A DNA stretch of 62,164 bases from Parabacteroides distasonis (lineage in GTDB: Bacteria > Bacteroidota > Bacteroidia > Bacteroidales > Tannerellaceae): NCBI RefSeq assembly GCF_004793765.1, contig NZ_SRYM01000020.1, positions 1 to 62,164 of the forward strand. Direction: 5' to 3'. The stretch's first letter is position 1, and the number at the start of each line of letters is the position of its first letter. This document shows positions 1 to 7,336 of this stretch, one piece after another. The translations under genes were made by a program, and so were the position numbers. Under the pieces are notes generated by a model. It was given only the letters and a program-made list of their open reading frames with translations, was not told the DNA's origin and did not search any database.

Positions 1-82
1 CTCCCGGAATCGGGAGCGGAGAGAGAGGGAGGAAGCGTCCGGTAAGAAATTCTGACAGCTCTTTACCTGTTTTCTTGTAAGG

Positions 83-308
83 ATGACAAATAAAGCTTAT
101 ATTTGGCTCTGTCGCCCGTGGTGAGAACACGGAGCAGAGTGATATCGATGTTTACGTGGAGGGAAATCTCCATGGTTTCTTTGCGTTGTCTGGAATAAAG
201 GCTGATTTGGAAGAGCTCTTGGGATGTCCGGTTGACATTGTCCGTCTACGGGAAAGAATGGATACCTTTTTCAAGGATCGCATATTAAGTGAAGGAATCT
301 ATGTTTGA
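83..308 (+). pseudogene. MNT-type nucleotidyltransferase remnant, frameshifted
   Basis: From about base 102 one frame reads FGSVARGENTEQSDIDVYVE and continues to a stop at 306-308. The GS..RGE...SDID pattern is that of minimal nucleotidyltransferases, the partners of HEPN proteins. The frame has no start codon: it is closed by TGA at 84-86. An ATG at 83 reads MTNKAYI in another frame, which would join the family pattern only with a small frameshift near 100. The stop overlaps the ATG of the HEPN gene at 301, the usual pair arrangement. The family adenylylates its HEPN partner in HEPN/MNT toxin-antitoxin systems; this copy looks broken. The window edge hides little more, since the stop at 84 already closes the frame. 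Confidence 0.6.
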
Positions 309-579
309 ACGACTAATAGCTTATCATATACTCGAATTGCTGAAAGAATCGTTGGAGGAAATCATCCAGCGAAGCGAGAGGATACGGTTTGCGGATGACT
401 TCCTCTCCTCGAATGAGGGGGTGATCTTGCTGGACAGCATTTGCATGAAATTATCGGCTGTCGGCGAGAGCGTAAAGAATTTGGATAAGATAACTAAGCG
501 AGAATTTCTCTCTAATTACCCTGAGATACCTTGGAAAAATGTGATGGGAGTCAGGGATGTTATCGTACATCAATTATAG
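301..579 (+). pseudogene. HEPN-domain (DUF86-like) protein, C-terminally truncated
   Basis: The 92-residue product has the helical layout of DUF86/HEPN proteins and ends RDVIVHQL, carrying the R-x4-H motif of the HEPN RNase active site. Relatives normally run some 20 residues past this motif; here a stop follows at once, where the convergent amidase gene begins (6-bp overlap). A GTG at 289 could add four residues, but the ATG at 301 gives the standard overlap with the MNT remnant. I infer that arrival of the neighbouring cassette cut the 3' end. With a damaged partner upstream, the pair is probably inactive. Confidence 0.55.
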
Positions 580-1020
580 CTCCCTATACTCCTCCCCGGC
601 GTCAAAGCCTGGGCAAGCCTTCAGGATATAGGGGCTAAGCTGGTAATGCCCTAGTATGCGTGCCTCCGGGTAATCCCTTCGTAATTGCCGTAACAGGTCC
701 ATCAAGGTACACCGCTGGGCGTAGGTCCGGGTATCTGCCGGCCGGCCCTGTTCGTCGAGCCCTCCCTCGTAGCAGATTCCGACACTGTGGTCGTTCCATC
801 CGGCCGCGTGCGCCCCGATCTGGTTGACCGGTCGGCAACGATGTAGCTCCCCGTCCCGTGTGATATAGAAATGATACCCGATATCGGCGAATCCCCGTGC
901 CTTGTGCGATGAACGGAGCGCCTCCACAGGAAAATCCCTGTCATAGCGTGTAGCCGAGCAATGAATTACAAGGAGGCGAACCTCCCTGTAATTCTGGTAG
1001 AAACAATAAGCCTTACCCAT
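574..1020 (-). CDS. N-acetylmuramoyl-L-alanine amidase, T7-lysozyme-like (Amidase_2)
   Basis: A 148-residue peptidoglycan amidase that would cleave the bond between muramic acid and the stem peptide. VIHCSATR near the N-terminus supplies the first zinc-ligand His, GYHFYITRDGELH is the typical core, IGAHAAGWN carries another conserved His, and GHYQLSPYILKACPGFD carries the C-terminal His and Cys ligands. I chose the ATG at 1020 (MGKAYCFYQ): the reading frame extends to 1128, but that part overlaps the smalltalk gene and has no family character. No signal peptide, so it is phage-type. Such amidases are standard members of the HU-like/DUF4248/VirE cassette next to Bacteroidales capsule loci. Confidence 0.85.
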   Translation of the reverse strand: MGKAYCFYQNYREVRLLVIHCSATRYDRDFPVEALRSSHKARGFADIGYHFYITRDGELHRCRPVNQIGAHAAGWNDHSVGICYEGGLDEQGRPADTRTYAQRCTLMDLLRQLRRDYPEARILGHYQLSPYILKACPGFDAGEEYREL

Positions 1021-1046
1021 GATGATTGAAGATTGATAATTGAAAA

Positions 1047-1142
1047 TTAGAGAATACAGGATTGGATGCCAAGTGCCCCCGCGATGGCGGTAGCTACTGC
1101 GATGATCACTTTGATAATGGTACTCCATACGGACTTTTTCAT
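1047..1142 (-). CDS. Smalltalk protein (31 aa)
   Basis: A 31-residue peptide beginning MKKSVWSTIIKVIIAVAT and ending GALGIQSCIL. It matches the pattern of the Bacteroidales smalltalk family: two lysines, a W-S-T-I-I-K motif, one hydrophobic helix with an A-T-A-I-A-G core, and a C-terminal QSC. It is too short for usual gene finders. It sits between the amidase and HU-like genes, where the family is normally found. Function unknown; one membrane helix is predicted by eye. The following bases, ATTTTCAATTATCAATCTTC on the minus strand, are a short AT-rich repeat tract before the amidase start. Confidence 0.8.
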   Translation of the reverse strand: MKKSVWSTIIKVIIAVATAIAGALGIQSCIL

Positions 1143-1374
1143 TGATTTATGATTTTAGATTTATGAATTATGATTTAATAAGTTGGGACATGAAAATATC
1201 CCGGCTGATATAAGAGGAAAGCTTCGCTTTCCTTCGGACGGCCTCAGCGGACGGGCGTCAAGCGGAGAGACCGTAGCGAGCGTCCGGAGCATCCCTGTCT
1301 GAGCGCAGCGAGTTGGGATGCGACAGCGAGCGTAGGTCTCGAAGTAGCCCGTCAGCGTCAGCCTTGACCTTTTG

Positions 1375-1431
1375 GTTACTTTTGGGTCAAGCCAAAAGTG
1401 ACATACCGATTTGGGTCAAGCCAAAAGTAAC
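1375..1431. repeat. Inverted/direct repeat downstream of the HU-like gene
   Basis: GTTACTTTTGG (1375-1385) is perfectly complementary to CCAAAAGTAAC (1421-1431) and nearly so to CCAAAAGTGAC (1392-1402). The unit TTTGGGTCAAGCCAAAAGT occurs twice in direct order. The structure ends 4 bp before the HU-like stop codon, so it may act as a minus-strand 3' end. The rest of the 1143-1434 gap holds AT-rich tracts near 1145-1180 and GC-rich sequence at 1220-1370, with no gene I can support. Confidence 0.6.
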
Positions 1432-1434
1432 ACG

Positions 1435-1932
1435 TCAGATCTCATCAGGCGACTCCGAATCCCCGCCCCCGGCAGCCGGCTTCTTCGAGATATCCACGGT
1501 AGTCTCCCCCGCCTTCTCCGCACGTAGCACCGCTTGCTGCGCCTTGCGGGTAGCCACGGGCTGGAACTCCAGCCCGGCGAAGACATTCTTCAGGTCCTCG
1601 CCCGGTATATACTGGATATTGACCCCGGTGATGTTGGTGGATGTGAATTTATCAAGCGACTCCGCCGCTTCCGAGAGAATTTGGAGCCGGAACTTGCCCA
1701 ACTCGCCGAAATCCACCTGTTTCCCTTCTTGGAGGGCATCGAGCAGGTTCTCGACGGTGGAGATCAATACCGCCACCACATCCGCGCGGCTGACGGTGGT
1801 TTGCATGGATACCCGGCGGCTCAGTTGCTTGAGTGACAGTTCGCCATTGATCTGTGCCGTGGCGTACGCTTTCGCCGGCTCGTCTTTCTTGATAGGGTTG
1901 GTCCGAAGGGACACGCTGTAATTTAAAGCCAT
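1435..1932 (-). CDS. HU-like (HU-HIG type) DNA-binding protein
   Basis: 165 residues. The N-terminal part, MALNYSVSLRTNPIKKDEPAK, and the core SLKQLSRRVSMQTTVSRADVV, LISTVENLLDALQEGKQVDF and GELGKFRLQI match the atypical HU/IHF-like proteins of Bacteroidales, annotated as viral histone-like or HU-HIG. An extension rich in Ala, Lys, Gly and acidic residues ends GGGDSESPDEI. Expected to bind and bend DNA without strong sequence preference. It lies upstream of the smalltalk and amidase genes on the same strand and is preceded by an AT-rich tract at 1934-1970. Start chosen at the first ATG, which fits the family N-terminus. Confidence 0.88.
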   Translation of the reverse strand: MALNYSVSLRTNPIKKDEPAKAYATAQINGELSLKQLSRRVSMQTTVSRADVVAVLISTVENLLDALQEGKQVDFGELGKFRLQILSEAAESLDKFTSTNITGVNIQYIPGEDLKNVFAGLEFQPVATRKAQQAVLRAEKAGETTVDISKKPAAGGGDSESPDEI

Positions 1933-2159
1933 AAATTTGATAATTAAAAATTGATAATTGAAAATTGAAAGTGAGATCGATCTGTTTTCGATAACGAATG
2001 TACGACATTCGGTTTCTTTCGAAATGAATACCGCCGACGGTGAATGAATAAGGGTGATAAAAGAGGAAATATACGGAATAATAAGCGTATGTATAGTTGC
2101 TCGTCTCGTGTATTTTAAGTATCTTTATACCAATAAGATAAAATAAAATAGCGAACGAT

Positions 2160-2399
2160 ATGCAAACAGAAGACAGACGAATCGACGAGTGGCCCGTGCG
2201 GCCCTATTCCAAACGGGAACTGGCCGTGGCCTACGCTCCCGATATCAGCCCCGTCTCGGCCCTGAACCGGCTAGCGGAGTGGATGCGATATAACGACAGG
2301 CTACTCCGTGAGCTTGCTAATACAGGCTACCGGCCGAGGCAACGCGTCTTTACCTCGCTGCAAGTGGAGCTGATCTTCCGCTATCTGGGCCGTCCTTGA
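2160..2399 (+). CDS. DUF4248 family protein
   Basis: A 79-residue protein matching DUF4248 in length and motifs: RPYSKRELAVAYAPDISP near the N-terminus, then ALNRLAEWM, and a C-terminal FTSLQVELIFRYLGRP. The Y-S-K-x-E-L-A-x-x-Y-x-P layout resembles a small winged-helix or regulatory DNA-binding protein, but function is not established. It is divergent from the HU-like gene and sits between it and the DUF3987 gene, its usual place in this cassette. The ATG at 2160 is preceded by AT-rich sequence. Confidence 0.82.
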   Translation: MQTEDRRIDEWPVRPYSKRELAVAYAPDISPVSALNRLAEWMRYNDRLLRELANTGYRPRQRVFTSLQVELIFRYLGRP

Positions 2400-2439
2400 C
2401 AGGAGATGCCGCCCCGTGTCGATATAGCCGTTTGGCGAT

Positions 2440-2517
2440 GCCTGTACTGCCATCGGGCCGCGCCGATACTGGCGCGGGGCAACGGCGGTAGTGCTTACGG
2501 GCGATGGCAGTATAGGC
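2440..2517. repeat. Nested inverted repeat, GCAGTATAGGC-word family
   Basis: GCCTGTACTGCCATCG (2440-2455) pairs with CGATGGCAGTATAGGC (2502-2517) with one G-T pair. Inside, CCGCGCC-GATACT-GGCGCGG (2458-2477) is a perfect 7-bp hairpin. The word CAGTATAGGCGTT recurs at 21138-21152. It lies between the convergent DUF4248 and DUF3987 genes, so it may serve as a bidirectional 3' structure, but no long T-run follows. Confidence 0.75.
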
Positions 2518-2532
2518 GTTTCCTTCATTCCT

Positions 2533-4416
2533 TCATTCCTTCGGGCCTTTCTCACGCACACACACGCGTGAGGAGAAAGCGTACTCTCCGCGTGCGATCT
2601 TGACCAGCGTCCCCTTCTCCAGCATCCGTTTGAGCGAGGAGTCGATGGTTTTCTCGGGTATACCGTTCTTCGCCGCCTCCTCCACGGCTTGCCGTCGGCT
2701 GAATGTCATGGGGAGAGCGTTGAAAAGCGCCTGCTCGGGGGTGGTCTGTAGGAGTTGGGCCTCGATGGGCGGAAGGAAGCCCAGCACGTAGCTCGAATGG
2801 CGGTATAGAGGCTCGATGAGCGTGAGTACGGCTTGGAAGTCCTCGTCGGTAACCCGTAGGTCCAGTTTTGGGATGATACCGTCCTTGACGTTCTCGGCGG
2901 GGATCTCCGGGGCGGGGGAGAGACCGGGGGAATTGAAAACGGAAAATTGAGAATTGAAAAATTTTTGTTGGGGCGAGAGGAGTTCCCCCAATGCTCTCAG
3001 CAGGGCTACTATGCTCAAGATCCGGCAGGTATTGATGGCGATACGGGCCACGGCGCTCCGCATGGAACCTCCATAGGCGTAACCGGCGTGGGAGAATAAC
3101 TGGGCGAACCGTTGGTTGAACAGCTCTTTTTGCTTATCGGATAGCTTTAGCTGGATCGTTTGGACCGAGCTGTTGATCATGTCCAGCACTTGTTTCCATT
3201 GTGTTCCCCATGTGGCGAAGCGTACGCCGTAATCCTCGTTGTCCGAATCGAATTGGTCCATCCACTCGTCGATGGGTGGCATGAAATAGAATAACTGGCG
3301 AGAGAACAGGCCGTTCTCCGCCGAGGGGATCAGCGGTTTCACTTGGGCCGGGGTTCCGCTCAGCAATACGCTGAGATAGGATTCGTCGCATTCCCGGTAC
3401 TCATGATTGGTACGCCGGTTGAAAGCCAGTCGCTCATGGTCGTGGCATTTGCGCAAGGTATCGCTCCAATGGCCGTGATCCGCTCCGATGGCGGTACTCA
3501 CGGTATCCGCCTCGGTCTCGCAGATCAGCCCCACGCCGTCGGCCTCTATGAGGTTCTCCAAGATACCGGTACCCGAGTTATCGCCGGTTATAAGGAACAT
3601 CTTGAGGGGCGGTTGTTCCGGCTCGGGGGTCTCGGAGCGTTTCTTGCCGAGGGAGTCCCAGCGGTTCTTCTCCTCCTTGTAGTTCTTCATCCGCTCTTTG
3701 TAGTGGCCCATCATCTCCTCGTGAATGGGCTCGGCTAGGCGCCTGACCCATGTCAAGGCTCCTTTTCCGGAGGCGGGAGGCGCCACGATGAAGGTTTGTA
3801 GGCATGGATACATGTATTTTTGTCCGTATGACACCCGTACCCGCTTGTTCAAGGTGGCCCCGAGTACGGTGAATACTCCCAGCAGGAGTATGTCGCGCTG
3901 GGCGATGGAGTTCCCGCAGTCGATCATCTGCTTGATGAACGGGGGCCACGGATAATCCGGGAAAGCGGGTGGCAAGTTCTCTCGTGCGTACGTATGCGCG
4001 TGTGTGGGTGTGAGAGCCCCTTGAAGGTTTGAAGGATTTGAGGGAAATGAGGGAACCGGTTCTTTTGCCGCCTCCTTGGAAGACGCAAGTTTGTTCTCCC
4101 TCGGATATTGGCGGAAGGTGTCGGCCAGTTGCTTGTCTGTTTTTACGCCGGCAATCTCGGCCCAATGAAAGACGGAGCCTAATCCGTTGCGTCCGTTGCC
4201 CGCTTTGAGGGCGTGGTCGTATAGCTTGTCCGCTTCTTCGTAGACGTATTTCTCGGACAGGCGGCAGATGCGATGGAAGAACGTCCTTCCCGCCTCCCCG
4301 CAATCGTTGGCGGTGGCGAAGGCGATCGGCATATACTCTTGGTAAGTGGGAGCGATGTTCGCCCCTTGGTGTTCGATGGCGGCGACAAGCCGCTCTAGAT
4401 CTGCTAATGGGTTCAT
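2533..4416 (-). CDS. DUF3987 family protein, primase/helicase-like ATPase
   Basis: 627 residues. A Walker A motif, APPASGKG, lies near residues 212-219 in a DUF3987-type domain, preceded by a region resembling primase C-terminal helices (about 1-110) and followed by a winged-helix-like C-terminus (SRRQAVEEAAKNGIPEKTID). It runs with the VirE-N-like gene upstream; the two are often adjacent or fused and are thought to be replication or mobilisation proteins of mobile elements. Three low-complexity stretches stand out: about 123-145 (PSNPSNLQ then THAHTYARE), about 485-497 (FFNSQFSVFNSP, encoded by an AT-rich tract) and the C-terminal RVCVREKGPKE. These look like simple-sequence expansions. Start ATG at 4416 follows an ATTATGAATTATAAATT-type tract. 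Confidence 0.85.
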   Translation of the reverse strand: MNPLADLERLVAAIEHQGANIAPTYQEYMPIAFATANDCGEAGRTFFHRICRLSEKYVYEEADKLYDHALKAGNGRNGLGSVFHWAEIAGVKTDKQLADTFRQYPRENKLASSKEAAKEPVPSFPSNPSNLQGALTPTHAHTYARENLPPAFPDYPWPPFIKQMIDCGNSIAQRDILLLGVFTVLGATLNKRVRVSYGQKYMYPCLQTFIVAPPASGKGALTWVRRLAEPIHEEMMGHYKERMKNYKEEKNRWDSLGKKRSETPEPEQPPLKMFLITGDNSGTGILENLIEADGVGLICETEADTVSTAIGADHGHWSDTLRKCHDHERLAFNRRTNHEYRECDESYLSVLLSGTPAQVKPLIPSAENGLFSRQLFYFMPPIDEWMDQFDSDNEDYGVRFATWGTQWKQVLDMINSSVQTIQLKLSDKQKELFNQRFAQLFSHAGYAYGGSMRSAVARIAINTCRILSIVALLRALGELLSPQQKFFNSQFSVFNSPGLSPAPEIPAENVKDGIIPKLDLRVTDEDFQAVLTLIEPLYRHSSYVLGFLPPIEAQLLQTTPEQALFNALPMTFSRRQAVEEAAKNGIPEKTIDSSLKRMLEKGTLVKIARGEYAFSSRVCVREKGPKE

Positions 4417-4471
4417 GATAAATTATGAATTATGAATTATAAATTATAACTGTCAACTGTCTACTGTCAAC

Positions 4472-5035
4472 TCAACCGTTCCGCAGCTTGGCGGAGGGGT
4501 CATGGCAGAGGAAGCACGCCCGTGAGAGATCGGCGTTTGAGGCATCCGCGTTCAATCCGTATTTCCATTTCAGGTATTCCCATGCCGATAGCCGTGCCTT
4601 ATCAAAAGATTCCTCTAGGGGAGCCTTGGGTGAGATCCGGTAGGGGACGAGCAGTTTCACGCCCGTGGTGCTTGGGCTGACGAAAGCCAGGTCCGGTCTC
4701 AGTTTATTATCGGCGAACAAGGTGTCTCGCCAGTGGAGGGTCTCCTCCGGTGAAGGGAGATGGTCGATATCGATGACAAACTCTCCGGAGAGGAATAACA
4801 GGCGGTCTTCCTTGCGATAGGAGAAGACCCCGGCCGGTGTGACGTATGGCAGTAAGTTTTGCTTCAGTTTGCGGAACCGTTTCTCGTCGCTCAAAGCGTC
4901 CTGTACGCTGAGCGTCCGTTTTTTCAGCCACTCGTTGGAGGTGATATAGGTATGCAACTGTTTGACACTGGTCACGCCGCTCGGCACTTGATTGGAGATG
5001 GGGGCGTTGAAAAAGGACATGATACATTCTTTCAT
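4472..5035 (-). CDS. VirE N-terminal domain / BT4734-like primase-related protein
   Basis: 187 residues. The pattern LLFLSGEFVIDIDHL followed about 35 residues later by FVSPSTTGVKLLVPY is the acidic DxD and S..G.K signature of the VirE-N/BT4734-like family, related to archaeo-eukaryotic-type primase folds. The C-terminus NADLSRACFLCHDPSAKLR is also typical. Two starts are possible: the ATG at 5035 (MKECIM) or at 5020 (MSFFNAPIS); I kept the longer. It precedes the DUF3987 gene on the same strand. Divergent from the next gene across a region holding three tandem repeats. Confidence 0.85.
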   Translation of the reverse strand: MKECIMSFFNAPISNQVPSGVTSVKQLHTYITSNEWLKKRTLSVQDALSDEKRFRKLKQNLLPYVTPAGVFSYRKEDRLLFLSGEFVIDIDHLPSPEETLHWRDTLFADNKLRPDLAFVSPSTTGVKLLVPYRISPKAPLEESFDKARLSAWEYLKWKYGLNADASNADLSRACFLCHDPSAKLRNG

Positions 5036-5098
5036 TAACTCGTTTGATTTAAAGTTCAGGCTGGTAAAGGAAAGGTAAAAGAGTGAGAAAAAACGGTC

Positions 5099-5159
5099 CG
5101 GTAAGTTATTTGCACCTATCGGTAAGTTATTTGCACCTATCGGTAAGTTATTTGCGCAT
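5099..5159. repeat. Three 21-bp tandem direct repeats (iteron-like)
   Basis: GGTAAGTTATTTGCACCTAT preceded by C forms a 21-bp unit at 5099-5119 and 5120-5140, with a third, partial copy at 5141-5159 (…TTTGCGCAT). Two full copies are identical and head to tail. They lie between the divergent VirE-N-like and 5194 genes, 35 bp before the latter's ATG. Each unit contains TTATTTGCA, so a promoter element may be embedded. They could be operator sites or replication-type iterons; the sequence does not tell which. Confidence 0.9.
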
Positions 5160-5193
5160 AAAAGTAATTCGGTGACAGGAAAAAGAAGAAGAT

Positions 5194-5622
5194 ATGAGTG
5201 AAGAGAAAGCGAGCCCGTGTGTGCTGCACATCCATGGCGAGAACATACAGGTGTTGCCCAACGCCATGTTTGCCATTCAATATATTTGCTTGGACCCGGG
5301 AGAAAAGCCGGAGGTCGTTTCGGAAAAAGACGTGAGGCCGGATCCTGAGCCGTGTGATTTATTAGCCTCCTATATCCAAGACGAGGAGGTGCGTCACGAC
5401 TTCGTAAAGCGGATCGCCCAATGCCCGGATGTGGCCACCCTCTGCCAAACGGTGCTGACCGACCTTTTCAACGAGGTCTTTTGCGACTGCGTAGAACCGG
5501 CCAAGCTTATCAAGAGCAAGGAATTCATCAACGCCATCATCCCCCTGCTCCCCTTCAAGCAAGGCAAGAGCTTGCGCAATATCCGGCGGGCGATCGTGAA
5601 GTATGTGCTGGGGGAGGGGTAG
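5194..5622 (+). CDS. Unrecognised 142-aa protein at the head of the polysaccharide locus
   Basis: I do not recognise a family. The product is soluble, with no signal or membrane segment. An N-terminal beta-like part (PCVLHIHGENIQVLPNAMFAI) is followed by an acidic linker and a helical C-terminal half ending in basic LRNIRRAIVKYVLGEG. It has many cysteines (about six) but no CxxC pair. The ATG at 5194 follows AAAGAAGAAGAT, a purine-rich ribosome-binding context, and the tandem repeats. It lies where UpxZ-type regulators are found in Bacteroides capsule loci, but it does not look like UpxZ or UpxY to me. Base composition matches the cassette, not the AT-rich locus downstream. Confidence 0.7.
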   Translation: MSEEKASPCVLHIHGENIQVLPNAMFAIQYICLDPGEKPEVVSEKDVRPDPEPCDLLASYIQDEEVRHDFVKRIAQCPDVATLCQTVLTDLFNEVFCDCVEPAKLIKSKEFINAIIPLLPFKQGKSLRNIRRAIVKYVLGEG

Positions 5623-5813
5623 GTGTTTTGATAAGCTAAGCACGTGAAATTATACGAGTTTTTAAATTCGTACTTTACTATTTGTATTATGCTGAGCGAT
5701 TTGTCTTGGTAATTTATCACGATAAATATAGTTTAAACTCATTTTAAATAAAGACACTCGTTTTTTGTCCTGTGGTTTGTCGGCGGGATGGAAGTGTTTT
5801 GTGTACTACCTTT

Positions 5814-7334
5814 ATGGCAATAAATCAACTTAAAGCGGGAGCTTTTTTATCTTATATTTCTATTGGGCTGAACAATATAGTCGGCTTGCTTTATACTCCA
5901 TATATGTTACGGATGTTGGGGCAAAATGAGTATGGCTTGTATTCTCTAGTAGCATCCGTAGTCGCTTATCTGACGATATTGGATTTAGGTTTCGCAAACG
6001 CGATTGTTCGTTATACCGCTAAATTTAGGGCTGATGGGAAGGTTAAGGAACAATATGAGATGTTTGGAATGTTTCTTGTCCTTTATTCTTTTATTGGGAT
6101 TGTTGCTTTTTCCATAGGATTAGGAATCTATGCCAATGTAGACCACTTGTTTGATATGTCTATGACAGCGGAGGATTTGGAGAAGATCCGTGTGATGATG
6201 CTGTTGATGTGTTTTAATTTGGCTTTTACTTTTCCGATGAGTATTTGGGGAGCCGTTATCACCGCTTATGAGAATTTTGTTTTTCAGAAATTGGTCAATA
6301 TAGTTCGTATAGTGTTGAATCCCCTAGTGATGGTAGTATTGCTAAGCGTAGGGTATAAAGCTGTTGCAATGGTGGTTGTTACTACTTTGTTCAATGTGCT
6401 GACATTAAGCGTGAATGCTTGGTATTGTTTTTATAGGATTAGGATCAAGGTTTGTTTCGGACATTTTCGTTGGGGATTCTTGCGGGAAATATCAGTTTAT
6501 TCGTTTTGGATTTTTTTGGATTCTATCGTTTCTCATTTTTATAGCAGCGTAGGACAGATCGTGTTGGGTATTTACAGAGGTGCGACAACAGTGGCTATTT
6601 ATGCGCTGGCCATTCAGTTGAAGTCTCTGTTTACTTCTTTCTCGACGGCATTAAACAGTGTTCTGTTGCCCAAAGTTACTGCGTTGGCTGCACGAGAAGG
6701 GACGGAAAATGAGATCTCTGATTTGTTTATTCGGGTGGGGCGTTTGCAATATTTTGTGATGTCATTTATACTTGTTGGTTTTATCACTTTTGGGAAGGAA
6801 TTCATTATACTTTGGGGAGGAGAAGATTATGTACAAACTTATTACATTACTCTAATCATAATGATACCATTTTTCTTTGATTTGATTAGTAATGTGGGAA
6901 TTGTAGTGTTGCAGGCGAAAGATAAATTAAAATACAGGTCTGCTCCTATGATTATGATTTCATTAATAGGTTTGATGTTGACTTTTCCATTTGCCAATTA
7001 TTTTGGAATCTATGGATGTGCATGTGCAATATCTATCTCAATTTTTGTGTCGAATGTTTTAGTTTCTAACTTTGTTTTTTATAAAATAGCTGAAATTGAT
7101 GTTGTTATGTATTGGAAACAGGTGATGAGGATGTCTTTGTTTCCCTTGTTTGTAATTGCGTTTTGTTTTTGTTTGAAATTTTATATTTCTATTATTTCTG
7201 TGTTTGATTTGTGTGTCAGCATATTGGCGTTCTCTGCGATTTATGTATTGATAAATTTTATTATAAATATGAATGATCAAGAAAAGAGTCAAGTTTTTGG
7301 TTTGATTCGTAAGGTTAATATAAAATTGTTTTAA
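5814..7334 (+). CDS. Polysaccharide flippase, Wzx-like
   Basis: 506 residues with about 12-14 hydrophobic helices. The N-terminus AGAFLSYISIGLNNIVGLLY and TPYMLRMLGQNEYGLYSL are characteristic of the MATE/polysaccharide-biosynthesis exporter superfamily, which flips lipid-linked repeat units across the inner membrane. Start at the ATG at 5814 (MAINQLKAG); the open frame extends 14 codons upstream but those residues are not family-like. First gene of the AT-rich plus-strand sugar locus; the next gene starts 2 bp after its stop. Base composition drops sharply relative to the genes on its left, a common mark of exchanged capsule or O-antigen cores. Confidence 0.88.
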   Translation: MAINQLKAGAFLSYISIGLNNIVGLLYTPYMLRMLGQNEYGLYSLVASVVAYLTILDLGFANAIVRYTAKFRADGKVKEQYEMFGMFLVLYSFIGIVAFSIGLGIYANVDHLFDMSMTAEDLEKIRVMMLLMCFNLAFTFPMSIWGAVITAYENFVFQKLVNIVRIVLNPLVMVVLLSVGYKAVAMVVVTTLFNVLTLSVNAWYCFYRIRIKVCFGHFRWGFLREISVYSFWIFLDSIVSHFYSSVGQIVLGIYRGATTVAIYALAIQLKSLFTSFSTALNSVLLPKVTALAAREGTENEISDLFIRVGRLQYFVMSFILVGFITFGKEFIILWGGEDYVQTYYITLIIMIPFFFDLISNVGIVVLQAKDKLKYRSAPMIMISLIGLMLTFPFANYFGIYGCACAISISIFVSNVLVSNFVFYKIAEIDVVMYWKQVMRMSLFPLFVIAFCFCLKFYISIISVFDLCVSILAFSAIYVLINFIINMNDQEKSQVFGLIRKVNIKLF

Positions 7335-7336
7335 AT

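Noticed and set aside
1313-1921. 202-codon open frame on the plus strand opposite the HU-like gene
   Set aside because: It is antisense to a clear HU-like protein, has serine-rich low-complexity content and no family pattern.
5099-5159. CRISPR array
   Set aside because: The 21-bp repeats are directly adjacent with no spacers and no cas gene lies in the window.
5194-5622. UpxZ or UpxY antitermination gene
   Set aside because: The product's length is close to UpxZ but the motifs I know of UpxZ and the NusG-like fold of UpxY are absent.
5623-5813. Invertible capsule promoter before the flippase
   Set aside because: I looked for inverted repeats around a TAnnTTTG element. TTACTATTTG has one base too many, and no matching arms of useful length are present.
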